Below, in pieces: positions 16,829 through 24,448 of a stretch of DNA of 64,000 nucleotides (positions are counted from its first letter, which is position 1; each line of letters opens with the position of its first letter). A program made the translations under genes and the position numbers. The notes under the pieces were generated by a model, which saw nothing but the letters and a program-made list of their open reading frames with translations, did no database searches and had not been told where the DNA came from. Origin of the DNA: UBA1181 sp963648205 (lineage in GTDB: Bacteria > Bacteroidota > Bacteroidia > Bacteroidales > Paludibacteraceae); contig CAVJCT010000065.1 in NCBI GenBank assembly GCA_963648205.1, forward strand, positions 44,259 through 108,258, given 5' to 3'.

Positions 16829-17243
16829 TATACCTTATTATATATAGTTTATATTTTCTCTCTAAAATGATTTCGGAATGGTGTCCCAAACCTCTTCACG
16901 AAAACTTTCGCAAAGTAATTAGTTTTATGTCTAAGTAGCAAGTTTTTAACATTATTAAACGTTTGACGATTTGACATATTGTAAGCGAAGTGTAAAACAA
17001 ACTGACAAAATAACACTTGACAAATGCAGAAAAATCATTGAAATTTGGCAGATTCCTTTCAGTTGGTTTGTTTTTTTAGTGAGATAGAAAACTTTTTGTT
17101 TGAGAAATAAAAAAAAGAGTGTCAAAATGTTATTTGGATAAATAAAAATCCTATCTTTGCGAAAGTAAATCAAAGGAGAACGTTGAGTTCGGTTTGATTG
17201 AATGTGATTTGAGAAAAAAATAAACGATATAAAAACGACGATT
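16829..17243. other. 415-bp divergent intergenic region
   Basis: This AT-rich region separates the minus-strand barrel gene from asnA. It holds a one-mismatch -7 box for the barrel gene on the minus strand (TTACTTTG, about 16917-16910) and the asnA promoter at 17152. Beyond scattered TTGACA-like words (for example near 16970, 17008) I see no RNA gene, hairpin or long repeat. Confidence 0.5.
17152..17159 (+). promoter_or_regulatory. -7 promoter box for asnA
   Basis: TATCTTTG is a full consensus match, 85 bp upstream of the asnA ATG. It leaves a purine-rich leader of about 80 nt without a visible hairpin. Confidence 0.65.
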
Positions 17244-18281
17244 ATGAGTTATTTAAAAATTCCAAAAGGGTACAAGCCGTTGCTGGATGCCCGTGAGACA
17301 GAACTTGGAATTAAGAAAGTCAAAGACTTTTTCCAGGGAAGTTTGTCGGCCGAGTTAAGATTGCGCCGTGTTACTGCGCCATTGTTCGTACTGAAGGGTC
17401 AAGGAATAAATGATGACTTGAATGGTGTTGAGCGTGCCGTTACATTCCCAATTAAGGATTTGGGCGACCAAAAGGCAGAGGTGGTTCACTCTCTCGCTAA
17501 GTGGAAACGTTTGATGCTCGCTGAATATAATATTGAGCCAGGTTTCGGTTTGTACACGGATATGAACGCTATCCGTTCCGACGAAGACCTTGGCAACTTA
17601 CACTCCCTCTACGTTGACCAATGGGATTGGGAGCGTACAATCACCGCAGCAGATCGTACGATTGATTTCTTGAAAGATATCGTTTCTCGTATCTACGCTG
17701 TTATGGTGGCTACTGAATATGTCGTTTATGAATCATATCCTCAGATCAAACCTATTTTGCCTAAGGAGATTCATTTCATCCACTCAGAGGAGTTGAGACA
17801 ACTTTATCCAAACTTGACTCCAAAGGAGAGAGAGAACGAAATCGCAAAGAAATACGGTGCTGTTTTCATCATGGGTGTTGGTGCTCCTCTTGGTGACGGT
17901 AAGAAACACGATGGTCGTGCTCCAGACTATGACGACTGGACTACTCCTGGTGTGAATGGTCTTCCTGGCTTGAACGGTGATATCTTCGTTTGGAACCCAG
18001 TGTTGCAACAGGGTATGGAACTCTCTTCTATGGGAATCCGTGTTGACAAGACTGCTTTGCTCCGTCAGTTGGAGATGTGTGGTTGCGAGGATCGTAAGGA
18101 ACTCTATTTCCACAAGAGACTTTTGGAGGGTTCTCTTCCATTGTCAATCGGTGGTGGTATTGGTCAGTCTCGTTTGTGTATGTTCTTCTTGCGCAAGGCT
18201 CACGTTGGTGAAATCCAAGCAAGCATCTGGCCAGAGGACATGCGTAAGACATGTGCAGAGAATAACATTCCATTGATATAA
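17244..18281 (+). CDS. asnA: Aspartate--ammonia ligase
   Basis: A 345-residue class-II-synthetase-like enzyme making asparagine from aspartate, ammonia and ATP. Full-length agreement with AsnA: KIPKGYKPLLDARETELGIKK at the start, the LRLRRVTAPLFV block, VVHSLAKWKR, and the C-terminal SIGGGIGQSRLCMFFLRK block. It uses free ammonia, not glutamine, which suits an ammonia-rich anaerobic habitat. Codon bias is strong in the second half, indicating good expression. Monocistronic, with promoter at 17152 and terminator at 18303. Confidence 0.96.
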   Translation: MSYLKIPKGYKPLLDARETELGIKKVKDFFQGSLSAELRLRRVTAPLFVLKGQGINDDLNGVERAVTFPIKDLGDQKAEVVHSLAKWKRLMLAEYNIEPGFGLYTDMNAIRSDEDLGNLHSLYVDQWDWERTITAADRTIDFLKDIVSRIYAVMVATEYVVYESYPQIKPILPKEIHFIHSEELRQLYPNLTPKERENEIAKKYGAVFIMGVGAPLGDGKKHDGRAPDYDDWTTPGVNGLPGLNGDIFVWNPVLQQGMELSSMGIRVDKTALLRQLEMCGCEDRKELYFHKRLLEGSLPLSIGGGIGQSRLCMFFLRKAHVGEIQASIWPEDMRKTCAENNIPLI

Positions 18282-18302
18282 TTTAGGGTAGAAACCTAAA
18301 TG

Positions 18303-18334
18303 AAACAGCCGCCTGTTTGGGTGGCTGTTTTTTT
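18303..18334 (+). terminator. Terminator after asnA
   Basis: Stem AACAGCC / GGCTGTT extended by GCC / GGG-type pairs, loop TGTTT, followed by seven T. Confidence 0.85.
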
Positions 18335-18410
18335 GTTTAGATACGAACAATACAAAGTTTTTTCTGCCTTTTTTGTAATTTAAAATAATCTGTTTCAACA
18401 AATATATTCT

Positions 18411-18418
18411 TATTTTTG
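18411..18418 (+). promoter_or_regulatory. -7 promoter box for the S41 protease operon
   Basis: TATTTTTG, 29 bp before the ATG at 18448, fits TAnnTTTG. Confidence 0.6.
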
Positions 18419-18447
18419 CGGTTAAATAATAATGAAAAAGGAAGTAT

Positions 18448-20076
18448 ATGGTGAAACGTTTGGTTGCTTTTGGTTGGTCGGTGATTATGCCTTTGTTGTG
18501 CTTCGCTCAATTTTCGGATGTGAATATACAAAAGTTGGGTTTTGTTACCTATTTGATTGACCATTATTATGTTGATTCTACTGATACGGGAAAACTGGCT
18601 GAGGATGCGATTAAGGGAATGCTCTCTAATTTGGATCCCCATTCTTCATATATCTCAAAAGAGAATTTGAAGAGGGAAAGCGAACCGCTGGAAGGTAGTT
18701 TCGACGGCATTGGCGTTGTCTTTCAGATGGTGGAAGATACGCTGTTGGTGGTGCAGACAATTTCTGGCGGACCATCAGAGAAGGTGGGCATTATGGCAGG
18801 CGACCGTATTATATATGTCAACGATACTACAATCGCGGGTGTTAAAATGCAAAATATTGACATTCAAAAGCGAATTAGAGGTCCGAAAGGAACAATCGTT
18901 TCTGTAAAGGTTCTACGTCGTGGTGTGCCTGATTTGATTGAGTTCCGCATTACGCGTGATAAGATTCCTTTGTATAGTGTGGATGCTTCGTATATGGTAG
19001 ATAAGAACACGGGATATATAAAGATTGACCGTTTCTCAAGTACCACTTTGAAGGAGTTTGACGAGGCACTTGAGAAGTTGAAAAAACAGAAAATGCAGAA
19101 TTTGATTATCGATTTGCAAGATAATGGTGGTGGTTATATGTCGGCTGCCATCGGTATCGTAGATAATCTTTTGAAAGATGGCAAATTGATTGTGTATCAA
19201 GAGGGTAATGCACAACCTCGTGAAAATTATTCTGCCTCTGGAAAAAATAAGGTTTTTGAAGGAAAGGTAGTCGTATTGGTTGATGAGGGTTCAGCTTCTG
19301 CCAGTGAGATTGTTACAGGTGCAATTCAAGACTGGGATAGAGGAGTGGTGGTTGGTCGCCGTACCTTTGGTAAAGGCTTGGTACAGAAGATGATGGATTT
19401 GCCAGATGGCTCTCAGATTCGTTTGACTACAGCCCGTTATTATACCCCATCGGGTCGTTGTATTCAACGTCCGTATAAGGAGAATATCAAGAACTATCGT
19501 AATGATTTGATCGAGCGTTACAACCACGGTGAATTGATGCACGAGGATAGTATTTCGTTCCCAGATTCGCTCAAATATTACACGCTTGAGTTGAAACGTC
19601 CGATTTATGGTGGCGGTGGAATCATGCCAGATTTGTTCGTTCCGTTAGATACGGCTAAATACACGAAATATCATCGTGATTTAGTGGCTAAAGGTGTGAT
19701 TAACAGGTATATACTTGATTATATTGAGAAGAACAGAGCGACTTTAGAGGCTTCTTATCCTACTCATCAAATGTCTGATGAGAAGAAAAAGGAATCGTTC
19801 GAGAAATTCAATAAGATGTTTGTCTTGCAAGATGCTGAGCTTCAGGAACTTGTAGCAAATGGAACGAAAGAGAAGGTTGAGTTTGATACTTTGCAGTTTA
19901 ATCAGAGTAAAGAGTTGATTAAGAAGCAAGTAAAGGCGAATATCGCAAGAGACCTTTGGAGTTCGAATGAGTATTATCAGATTATGAATACGGAGAATGA
20001 CATCTACAATAAAGCGGTGGATTTGCTTTCTTCGAAGACAAAATATGATAATGCATTACACAGAAAAAGAGAGTAA
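18448..20076 (+). CDS. S41 family C-terminal processing peptidase (CtpA/Prc type)
   Basis: A 542-residue exported serine protease that trims or degrades periplasmic or lipoprotein substrates. A signal peptide (residues 1-20, ending CFA) leads into a short helical domain, a PDZ domain (about 82-165; GGPSEKVGIMAGDRIIYVNDT), and the S41 core. The expected catalytic Ser284 and Lys309 are present in GSASASEI and GKGLVQ, with spacing as in E. coli Prc, and Asp295 lies in place. The C-terminal 140 residues are helical. nudC follows 15 bp downstream, so they share a transcript. Confidence 0.93.
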   Translation: MVKRLVAFGWSVIMPLLCFAQFSDVNIQKLGFVTYLIDHYYVDSTDTGKLAEDAIKGMLSNLDPHSSYISKENLKRESEPLEGSFDGIGVVFQMVEDTLLVVQTISGGPSEKVGIMAGDRIIYVNDTTIAGVKMQNIDIQKRIRGPKGTIVSVKVLRRGVPDLIEFRITRDKIPLYSVDASYMVDKNTGYIKIDRFSSTTLKEFDEALEKLKKQKMQNLIIDLQDNGGGYMSAAIGIVDNLLKDGKLIVYQEGNAQPRENYSASGKNKVFEGKVVVLVDEGSASASEIVTGAIQDWDRGVVVGRRTFGKGLVQKMMDLPDGSQIRLTTARYYTPSGRCIQRPYKENIKNYRNDLIERYNHGELMHEDSISFPDSLKYYTLELKRPIYGGGGIMPDLFVPLDTAKYTKYHRDLVAKGVINRYILDYIEKNRATLEASYPTHQMSDEKKKESFEKFNKMFVLQDAELQELVANGTKEKVEFDTLQFNQSKELIKKQVKANIARDLWSSNEYYQIMNTENDIYNKAVDLLSSKTKYDNALHRKRE

Positions 20077-20091
20077 CTAAAGAATAGAAAT

Positions 20092-20868
20092 ATGGCACTT
20101 GTTACGGATCCTAAAGAGACAGAATGCGCTTGCTACGCAGTGGTTGGTAAAGACTATGTGTGCTTAGAGTCGGGAAAACCATTGTCTTTTGACGATTTAA
20201 AGATTTTGAAGGAGGCAGATCCTTCTGCTGATTTTTTTGAGGAGAAAACCGCAGGCATCTGTGGCTTGAATATGAGTTCGAAAGAGGTTCTTCCGAAAGG
20301 GTACACAGTAGCGTCTATTCGGTCTTTTTTCGCAGAGAATGAGTCTGAATCGTGCTTCCAATTGGCTCGAGTAAAAGCTTTGTCTGATTGGCGAAAAGCG
20401 TGGAAATACTGCCATTGTTGTGGTGGAAAGTTGACGGATAGTGAAACTTTGACGGCTCGTTTTTGTCCATCTTGTAACAAGAATTTCTTCCCTCGTATTG
20501 AGCCTTGCATCATTGTTTTGGTGAATCGTGGCGATAAGGTACTTTTGGCTCGTCATGCACAGAGAAATCAGGATGTTTACTCTTGCTTGGCAGGATTCAT
20601 GGAGGCTGGAGAGAATGCCGAGCATACCGTTTACCGTGAGGTTTTAGAAGAGACAGGAATCCGTGTGAAAAACATCGTCTATCGAGGAAGTCAGAGTTGG
20701 CCTTTCCCAGATCAGTTGATGTTGGGATTCACGGCAGAATATAAGAGTGGTGAGGTGAAACGACAAGAAGATGAGATTGCGGATGCTGATTGGTTTGACC
20801 GTGAGTCTTGTCCTGCGACACCAACACCAGGTTCGATTGCATATCGATTGATTCATAAGTTGTACTAA
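20092..20868 (+). CDS. nudC: NAD+ diphosphatase / RNA deNADding Nudix hydrolase
   Basis: A 258-residue Nudix enzyme that cleaves NAD(H) to NMN(H) and AMP, and in homologues removes NAD caps from RNA. The zinc ribbon has four Cys (CHCC...CPSC, about residues 105-130), the Nudix box is GFMEAGENAEHTVYREVLEETG, and the NADH-pyrophosphatase signature appears as SQSWPFPDQLM. The length is normal. It lies between the S41 protease and an acetyltransferase with short spacing (15 and 12 bp), but the neighbours share no evident pathway. Confidence 0.93.
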   Translation: MALVTDPKETECACYAVVGKDYVCLESGKPLSFDDLKILKEADPSADFFEEKTAGICGLNMSSKEVLPKGYTVASIRSFFAENESESCFQLARVKALSDWRKAWKYCHCCGGKLTDSETLTARFCPSCNKNFFPRIEPCIIVLVNRGDKVLLARHAQRNQDVYSCLAGFMEAGENAEHTVYREVLEETGIRVKNIVYRGSQSWPFPDQLMLGFTAEYKSGEVKRQEDEIADADWFDRESCPATPTPGSIAYRLIHKLY

Positions 20869-20880
20869 AAAAGATTGAAG

Positions 20881-21432
20881 ATGAAGGAAATAGATAAAAT
20901 GCGTTCTCAGCAACTTTACGATTTTTCGGATAAGGAGATTGACGAAAGCATACAGCATGCGAGTGACCTTTGTACGAAGTTGCAAACGATGACTTCGCAC
21001 AGCGAGGGTTATCGTGAGATCATTGAGGAGTTGATTCCTGGAATACCAAAATCGACGGTTATCAATCCGCCTTTCCATTGTGATCATGGTCATCAAATAA
21101 AATTAGGTGAGAATGTTTTTATCAATTACAATGCGACGATTTTAGACAGTGCGTCGGTAACAATCGGTAGTCACACGAAGATTGGACCGAACTGTCAGTT
21201 GGTAACGCCTAATCACCCAATCGACTTTGAGCAACGTAGAATGCCAGTGGAAACGAGTTTCCCAATCACGATTGGGGAGGATTGTTGGATTGCTGCGGGT
21301 GTAACGATTTGCCCAGGTGTAACGATTGGTCCTCGTACGGTGGTTGCTGCGGGTGCGGTTGTTACCAAGGATCTTCCATCGGATGTACTGGCGGCTGGTT
21401 GTCCAGCTGTTGTGAAGCGTAAATTGAGATAG
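20881..21432 (+). CDS. Sugar O-acetyltransferase (maltose/galactoside acetyltransferase family)
   Basis: A 183-residue hexapeptide-repeat acetyltransferase that would move an acetyl group from acetyl-CoA to a sugar hydroxyl. The N-terminal Maa/LacA helix pair (MRSQQLYDFSDKEIDES) precedes left-handed beta-helix repeats (INYNATILDSASVTIG, KIGPNCQLVTPNHPID with the likely catalytic His, GVTICPGVTIGPRTVVAAGAVV). The ATG at 20881 was chosen over an in-frame TTG at 20875. It is in the S41-nudC-panB run, ending 21 bp before panB. The physiological acceptor is unknown. Confidence 0.9.
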   Translation: MKEIDKMRSQQLYDFSDKEIDESIQHASDLCTKLQTMTSHSEGYREIIEELIPGIPKSTVINPPFHCDHGHQIKLGENVFINYNATILDSASVTIGSHTKIGPNCQLVTPNHPIDFEQRRMPVETSFPITIGEDCWIAAGVTICPGVTIGPRTVVAAGAVVTKDLPSDVLAAGCPAVVKRKLR

Positions 21433-21453
21433 GGTTATAAATAGAATAAAGAA

Positions 21454-22281
21454 ATGGCAAATCCTGAAGAAGAAAAGAAAGTCTACAAGAAGGTGACGAC
21501 TAGTGTTCTTCAAAAGATGAAGAACGATGGTGAGAAAATATCTATGTTGACGTCATACGATTATTCTATGGCGACAATCATAGATCGTGCAGGAATGGAC
21601 ATTATATTGGTGGGTGATTCAGCGTCGAATGTGATGGCAGGAAATCCGACCACTTTGTCGTTGACGCTTGATCAGATTATTTACCATGCTCAGTGTGTTG
21701 TTCGTGCAGCGCAGCGTGCGCATGTCGTTGTAGATATGCCTTTTGGCTCATACCAAGCTTGTCCAGAGGATGGTGTGCGTTCTGCTGTTAGAATCATGAA
21801 GGAGACTGGTGCAGGATCTGTAAAATTGGAGGGTGGCGAGGAATTGTTGCCAACCATTAAACGAATCATTGATGCAGGTGTGCCTGTCATGGGTCATTTG
21901 GGATTGATGCCACAGTCGATTAACAAATATGGCTCGTATAAACTGCGTGCGTCGGGTGATGCTGAGGCTGAAAAGTTGATGAACGATGCCAAATTGTTGG
22001 AGCAGGCTGGTTGTTATGCCATTGTCTTGGAAAAGATTCCGGCTACATTGGCAGAAAAGGTGGCTCAGATGCTTACTATTCCAGTTATTGGTATCGGTGC
22101 GGGTGAGAAGGTAGACGGACAGGTGCTTGTCATGCACGATATGTTGGGACTTTTTGATGGTTTCCATCCGAAGTTTGCACGTTTATACGCCAACTTAAAC
22201 GAGGTGATTACCAATGCGGTAAAACAATACATTTCAGATGTCAAGTCTTCAGATTTCCCTAATAAGGACGAACAATATTGA
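21454..22281 (+). CDS. panB: 3-methyl-2-oxobutanoate hydroxymethyltransferase
   Basis: A 275-residue TIM-barrel enzyme adding a hydroxymethyl group from methylene-THF to alpha-ketoisovalerate, the first step of pantothenate synthesis. Diagnostic blocks are MLTSYDYSMATIIDRAGMD, ILVGDSASNVMAG (metal-binding Asp), VVDMPFGSY, VKLEGGEE and MGHLGLMPQS. It is the last gene of the 18448-22281 run; no other pantothenate gene is in the window. A strong terminator follows. Confidence 0.95.
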   Translation: MANPEEEKKVYKKVTTSVLQKMKNDGEKISMLTSYDYSMATIIDRAGMDIILVGDSASNVMAGNPTTLSLTLDQIIYHAQCVVRAAQRAHVVVDMPFGSYQACPEDGVRSAVRIMKETGAGSVKLEGGEELLPTIKRIIDAGVPVMGHLGLMPQSINKYGSYKLRASGDAEAEKLMNDAKLLEQAGCYAIVLEKIPATLAEKVAQMLTIPVIGIGAGEKVDGQVLVMHDMLGLFDGFHPKFARLYANLNEVITNAVKQYISDVKSSDFPNKDEQY

Positions 22282-22325
22282 TTGGTAGACTGATTTTCTG
22301 TAAATTACAATTGTAACATAAAATT

Positions 22326-22364
22326 AGCGAGGCATCGAAATTTAATCTTCAATGCCTCGCTTTC
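22326..22364 (+). terminator. Terminator after panB
   Basis: A perfect 10-bp stem AGCGAGGCAT / ATGCCTCGCT with a 16-base AT-rich loop, then TTTCTATATT. It also fits as an end point for the convergent minus-strand lipoprotein gene. Confidence 0.8.
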
Positions 22365-22404
22365 TATATTGCGACTTGTCAAAGTTTTGATTCTCGGGTT
22401 TCGT

Positions 22405-23229
22405 TTATTCGTCCATCCAGAACAATGTTTCACCGATACCATTCTGTACGTTTGGCAAATAGGTGATAGTTCTGATTTTCATATTGCTTTGGTCAAAATA
22501 GAAGATAGCGGTGTAGGTATATTCACTCTCGTAATCTTCTGCCACCGCAAAGTAGCCATTAGGATTTTGCACTAAGATTGGAGCCGCTTTTGTCAACACT
22601 ACGATGTTTCCTTCTTCTCCGTCAATTTTGAGTTGCACACTGTTGGCAGTTACATTTTGCATTTTGAAGTGGTTGATGTAACTGCGGTCGTTTGCAGAGC
22701 AGAGGAAAGATTTGTCTTGAATCGCATCAACATATCCGAAAGCCTTTTCTGGACTCATATCGGCAGTCTTTGCAAAGCGAATCTCCTTCTTTACATTTTT
22801 ACCATTCTCATCGACGTTGGAATATTCCAAACTAAGACTGGTTGCTGAGTGGAAGGTTGCTAAAGCGTTGTGAAGAGGGAACTTGTCAAGGTTGTCTATT
22901 TGAAGGGTATCTCCCTCAACCTCGTAGTTTCCTTTGTACTTGATAATGTGGTCGTCCTCTTCCTTATATTCGATGTAGTAAACGCCATCGAGACGGAAAG
23001 TGTAGGGAACATCCAACCAATCGCCCTCAGTTTCTGATTTCTTTTCGTTGTATTTCCAATTAGATCCCTCTTGAAGTTCATAATCGATTGTTTTCAGAGA
23101 GATCCAGGTTCCTGGAATATTTTGTGCTAAGTCTATTTTCTTCTCTTCTTCCTCTTTACAAGAAGAAAGTGATACTGCCAAAATAATACCTAACATTCCT
23201 AATGCCTTTGGCGTAAATTTCTTTTCCAT
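22405..23229 (-). CDS. Predicted lipoprotein, possibly with a lipocalin-like domain
   Basis: A 274-residue lipoprotein with signal LAVSLSSC (Cys24) followed by an acidic patch KEEEEKK, which resembles the lipoprotein export signal for surface display in Bacteroidota. Residues about 38-150 (GTWISLKTIDYEL..., YTFRLDGVYYIEYK..., YKGNYEVEGDTLQI) look like the lipocalin-like fold common in Bacteroidales, where GTW starts the barrel. The C-terminal half has more beta-rich sequence without a motif I know. Function unknown. It lies downstream of tsaD on the same strand, 70 bp away. Confidence 0.75.
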   Translation of the reverse strand: MEKKFTPKALGMLGIILAVSLSSCKEEEEKKIDLAQNIPGTWISLKTIDYELQEGSNWKYNEKKSETEGDWLDVPYTFRLDGVYYIEYKEEDDHIIKYKGNYEVEGDTLQIDNLDKFPLHNALATFHSATSLSLEYSNVDENGKNVKKEIRFAKTADMSPEKAFGYVDAIQDKSFLCSANDRSYINHFKMQNVTANSVQLKIDGEEGNIVVLTKAAPILVQNPNGYFAVAEDYESEYTYTAIFYFDQSNMKIRTITYLPNVQNGIGETLFWMDE

Positions 23230-23283
23230 TTTTCTAAAGTTTCATGTTCAGTTATGTAGTAAATTATACGGCATTAAGATCGG

Positions 23284-23303
23284 GTAGAGAATCACTTCTC
23301 TAC
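23284..23303 (-). other. Hairpin across the tsaD stop codon
   Basis: A perfect 8-bp stem GTAGAGAA / TTCTCTAC with loop TCAC overlaps the tsaD stop. There is no T-run on the minus strand, so it is a possible weak terminator or mRNA-stabilising hairpin. Confidence 0.4.
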
Positions 23304-24325
23304 ATCTCGACCCGAGAGAACGGAGGCAGTGAGATATCACAGAAATCTCCGTCCAAGTATTTGAAGTAGCCTGCAATGGCAACCATCGCTCCGTTGTCTG
23401 TTGTGTAGGAGAATTTCGGAATGAAAATATCCCACTTGTAACGTTTGGCGTGGTCTTCAAAGGCTGCTCGAAGTGCGGAATTAGCCGACACACCGCCAGC
23501 CACGGCTACTCGATTGATTCCTAAGTCTTTAACCGCTTTACGCAGTTTAGACATCAAAATATCAACAACAGTATATTGTAAGGATGCACAAAGATCCTCC
23601 TTGTTTTTCTCAATGAAATCTGGGTCTTCCTTCAAACGGTCTCTTAAAAGATATAAGAAAGAAGTTTTCAAACCACTAAAACTATAGTCGTAATTGGCTA
23701 TCTGTGGTTTATGGAATTGGAATGCCTGAGGGTTTCCTAATTTTGCCAATTTATCGATGATCGGTCCTCCAGGGTAGGGAAGTCCCATCACTTTGGCACA
23801 CTTGTCGAAAGCTTCGCCTGCTGCATCGTCAATGGTCTGACCGATGATCTCCATGTCTTTAGGACTCTTCACCAGTACGATCTGAGAGTTTCCTCCTGAA
23901 ACTAACAAGCAAAGAAATGGAAATTCAGGCAATTTTTTCTCTTCACCTTCCGTTTGAATAAAGTGAGCGAGAATGTGCGCTTGCAGGTGGTTCACCTCTA
24001 TTAAAGGTACATTTAAAGAAATGGAAAGTCCTTTTGCGAAAGATGTTCCTACCAAAAGAGAACCCATCAATCCCGGACCGCGAGTGAAAGCGATCGCACT
24101 GATTTGTTCTTTTGAAATGCCAGATTGTCGAATGGCTTCTGAAACTGTTGGAACGATATTTTGCTGATGGGCACGAGATGCGAGTTCAGGCACAACACCT
24201 CCATACGCTTCATGTACCTTCTGACTTGCAATCACGTTTGACAAGAGGTAACCATCACGTAACACGGCGGCAGATGTGTCGTCACAAGAAGATTCTATTG
24301 CTAAAATATAAACTTGCTTTTCCAT
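23300..24325 (-). CDS. tsaD: tRNA N6-adenosine threonylcarbamoyltransferase
   Basis: A 341-residue ASKHA-fold protein that, with TsaB and TsaE, transfers threonylcarbamoyl to A37 of ANN-decoding tRNAs. The nucleotide loop ESSCDDTSAAV opens the protein; the metal-binding pair is in EVNHLQAHILAHF (two His four residues apart); LLVSGGNSQIVLV and AVAGGVSANSALR are also present. The length is standard. A TATTTTCG box on the minus strand (24361-24354) is a possible promoter. Divergent from tamB. Confidence 0.97.
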   Translation of the reverse strand: MEKQVYILAIESSCDDTSAAVLRDGYLLSNVIASQKVHEAYGGVVPELASRAHQQNIVPTVSEAIRQSGISKEQISAIAFTRGPGLMGSLLVGTSFAKGLSISLNVPLIEVNHLQAHILAHFIQTEGEEKKLPEFPFLCLLVSGGNSQIVLVKSPKDMEIIGQTIDDAAGEAFDKCAKVMGLPYPGGPIIDKLAKLGNPQAFQFHKPQIANYDYSFSGLKTSFLYLLRDRLKEDPDFIEKNKEDLCASLQYTVVDILMSKLRKAVKDLGINRVAVAGGVSANSALRAAFEDHAKRYKWDIFIPKFSYTTDNGAMVAIAGYFKYLDGDFCDISLPPFSRVEM

Positions 24326-24405
24326 TCTCAGTACACTATACCTTTATTATTTGCGAAAATACAAAATACGTTTGAGAAAAACACACTTTCTCGTAAACTA
24401 TTTTT

Positions 24406-24413
24406 TAATTTTG
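24406..24413 (+). promoter_or_regulatory. -7 promoter box for tamB
   Basis: TAATTTTG lies 35 bp before the ATT at 24449 and 56 bp before the TTG at 24470. No ATG or GTG lies between the box and position 24470. Confidence 0.6.
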
Positions 24414-24448
24414 CATTAAGAGATTTGAAAAATTTATAAGTAACTGAT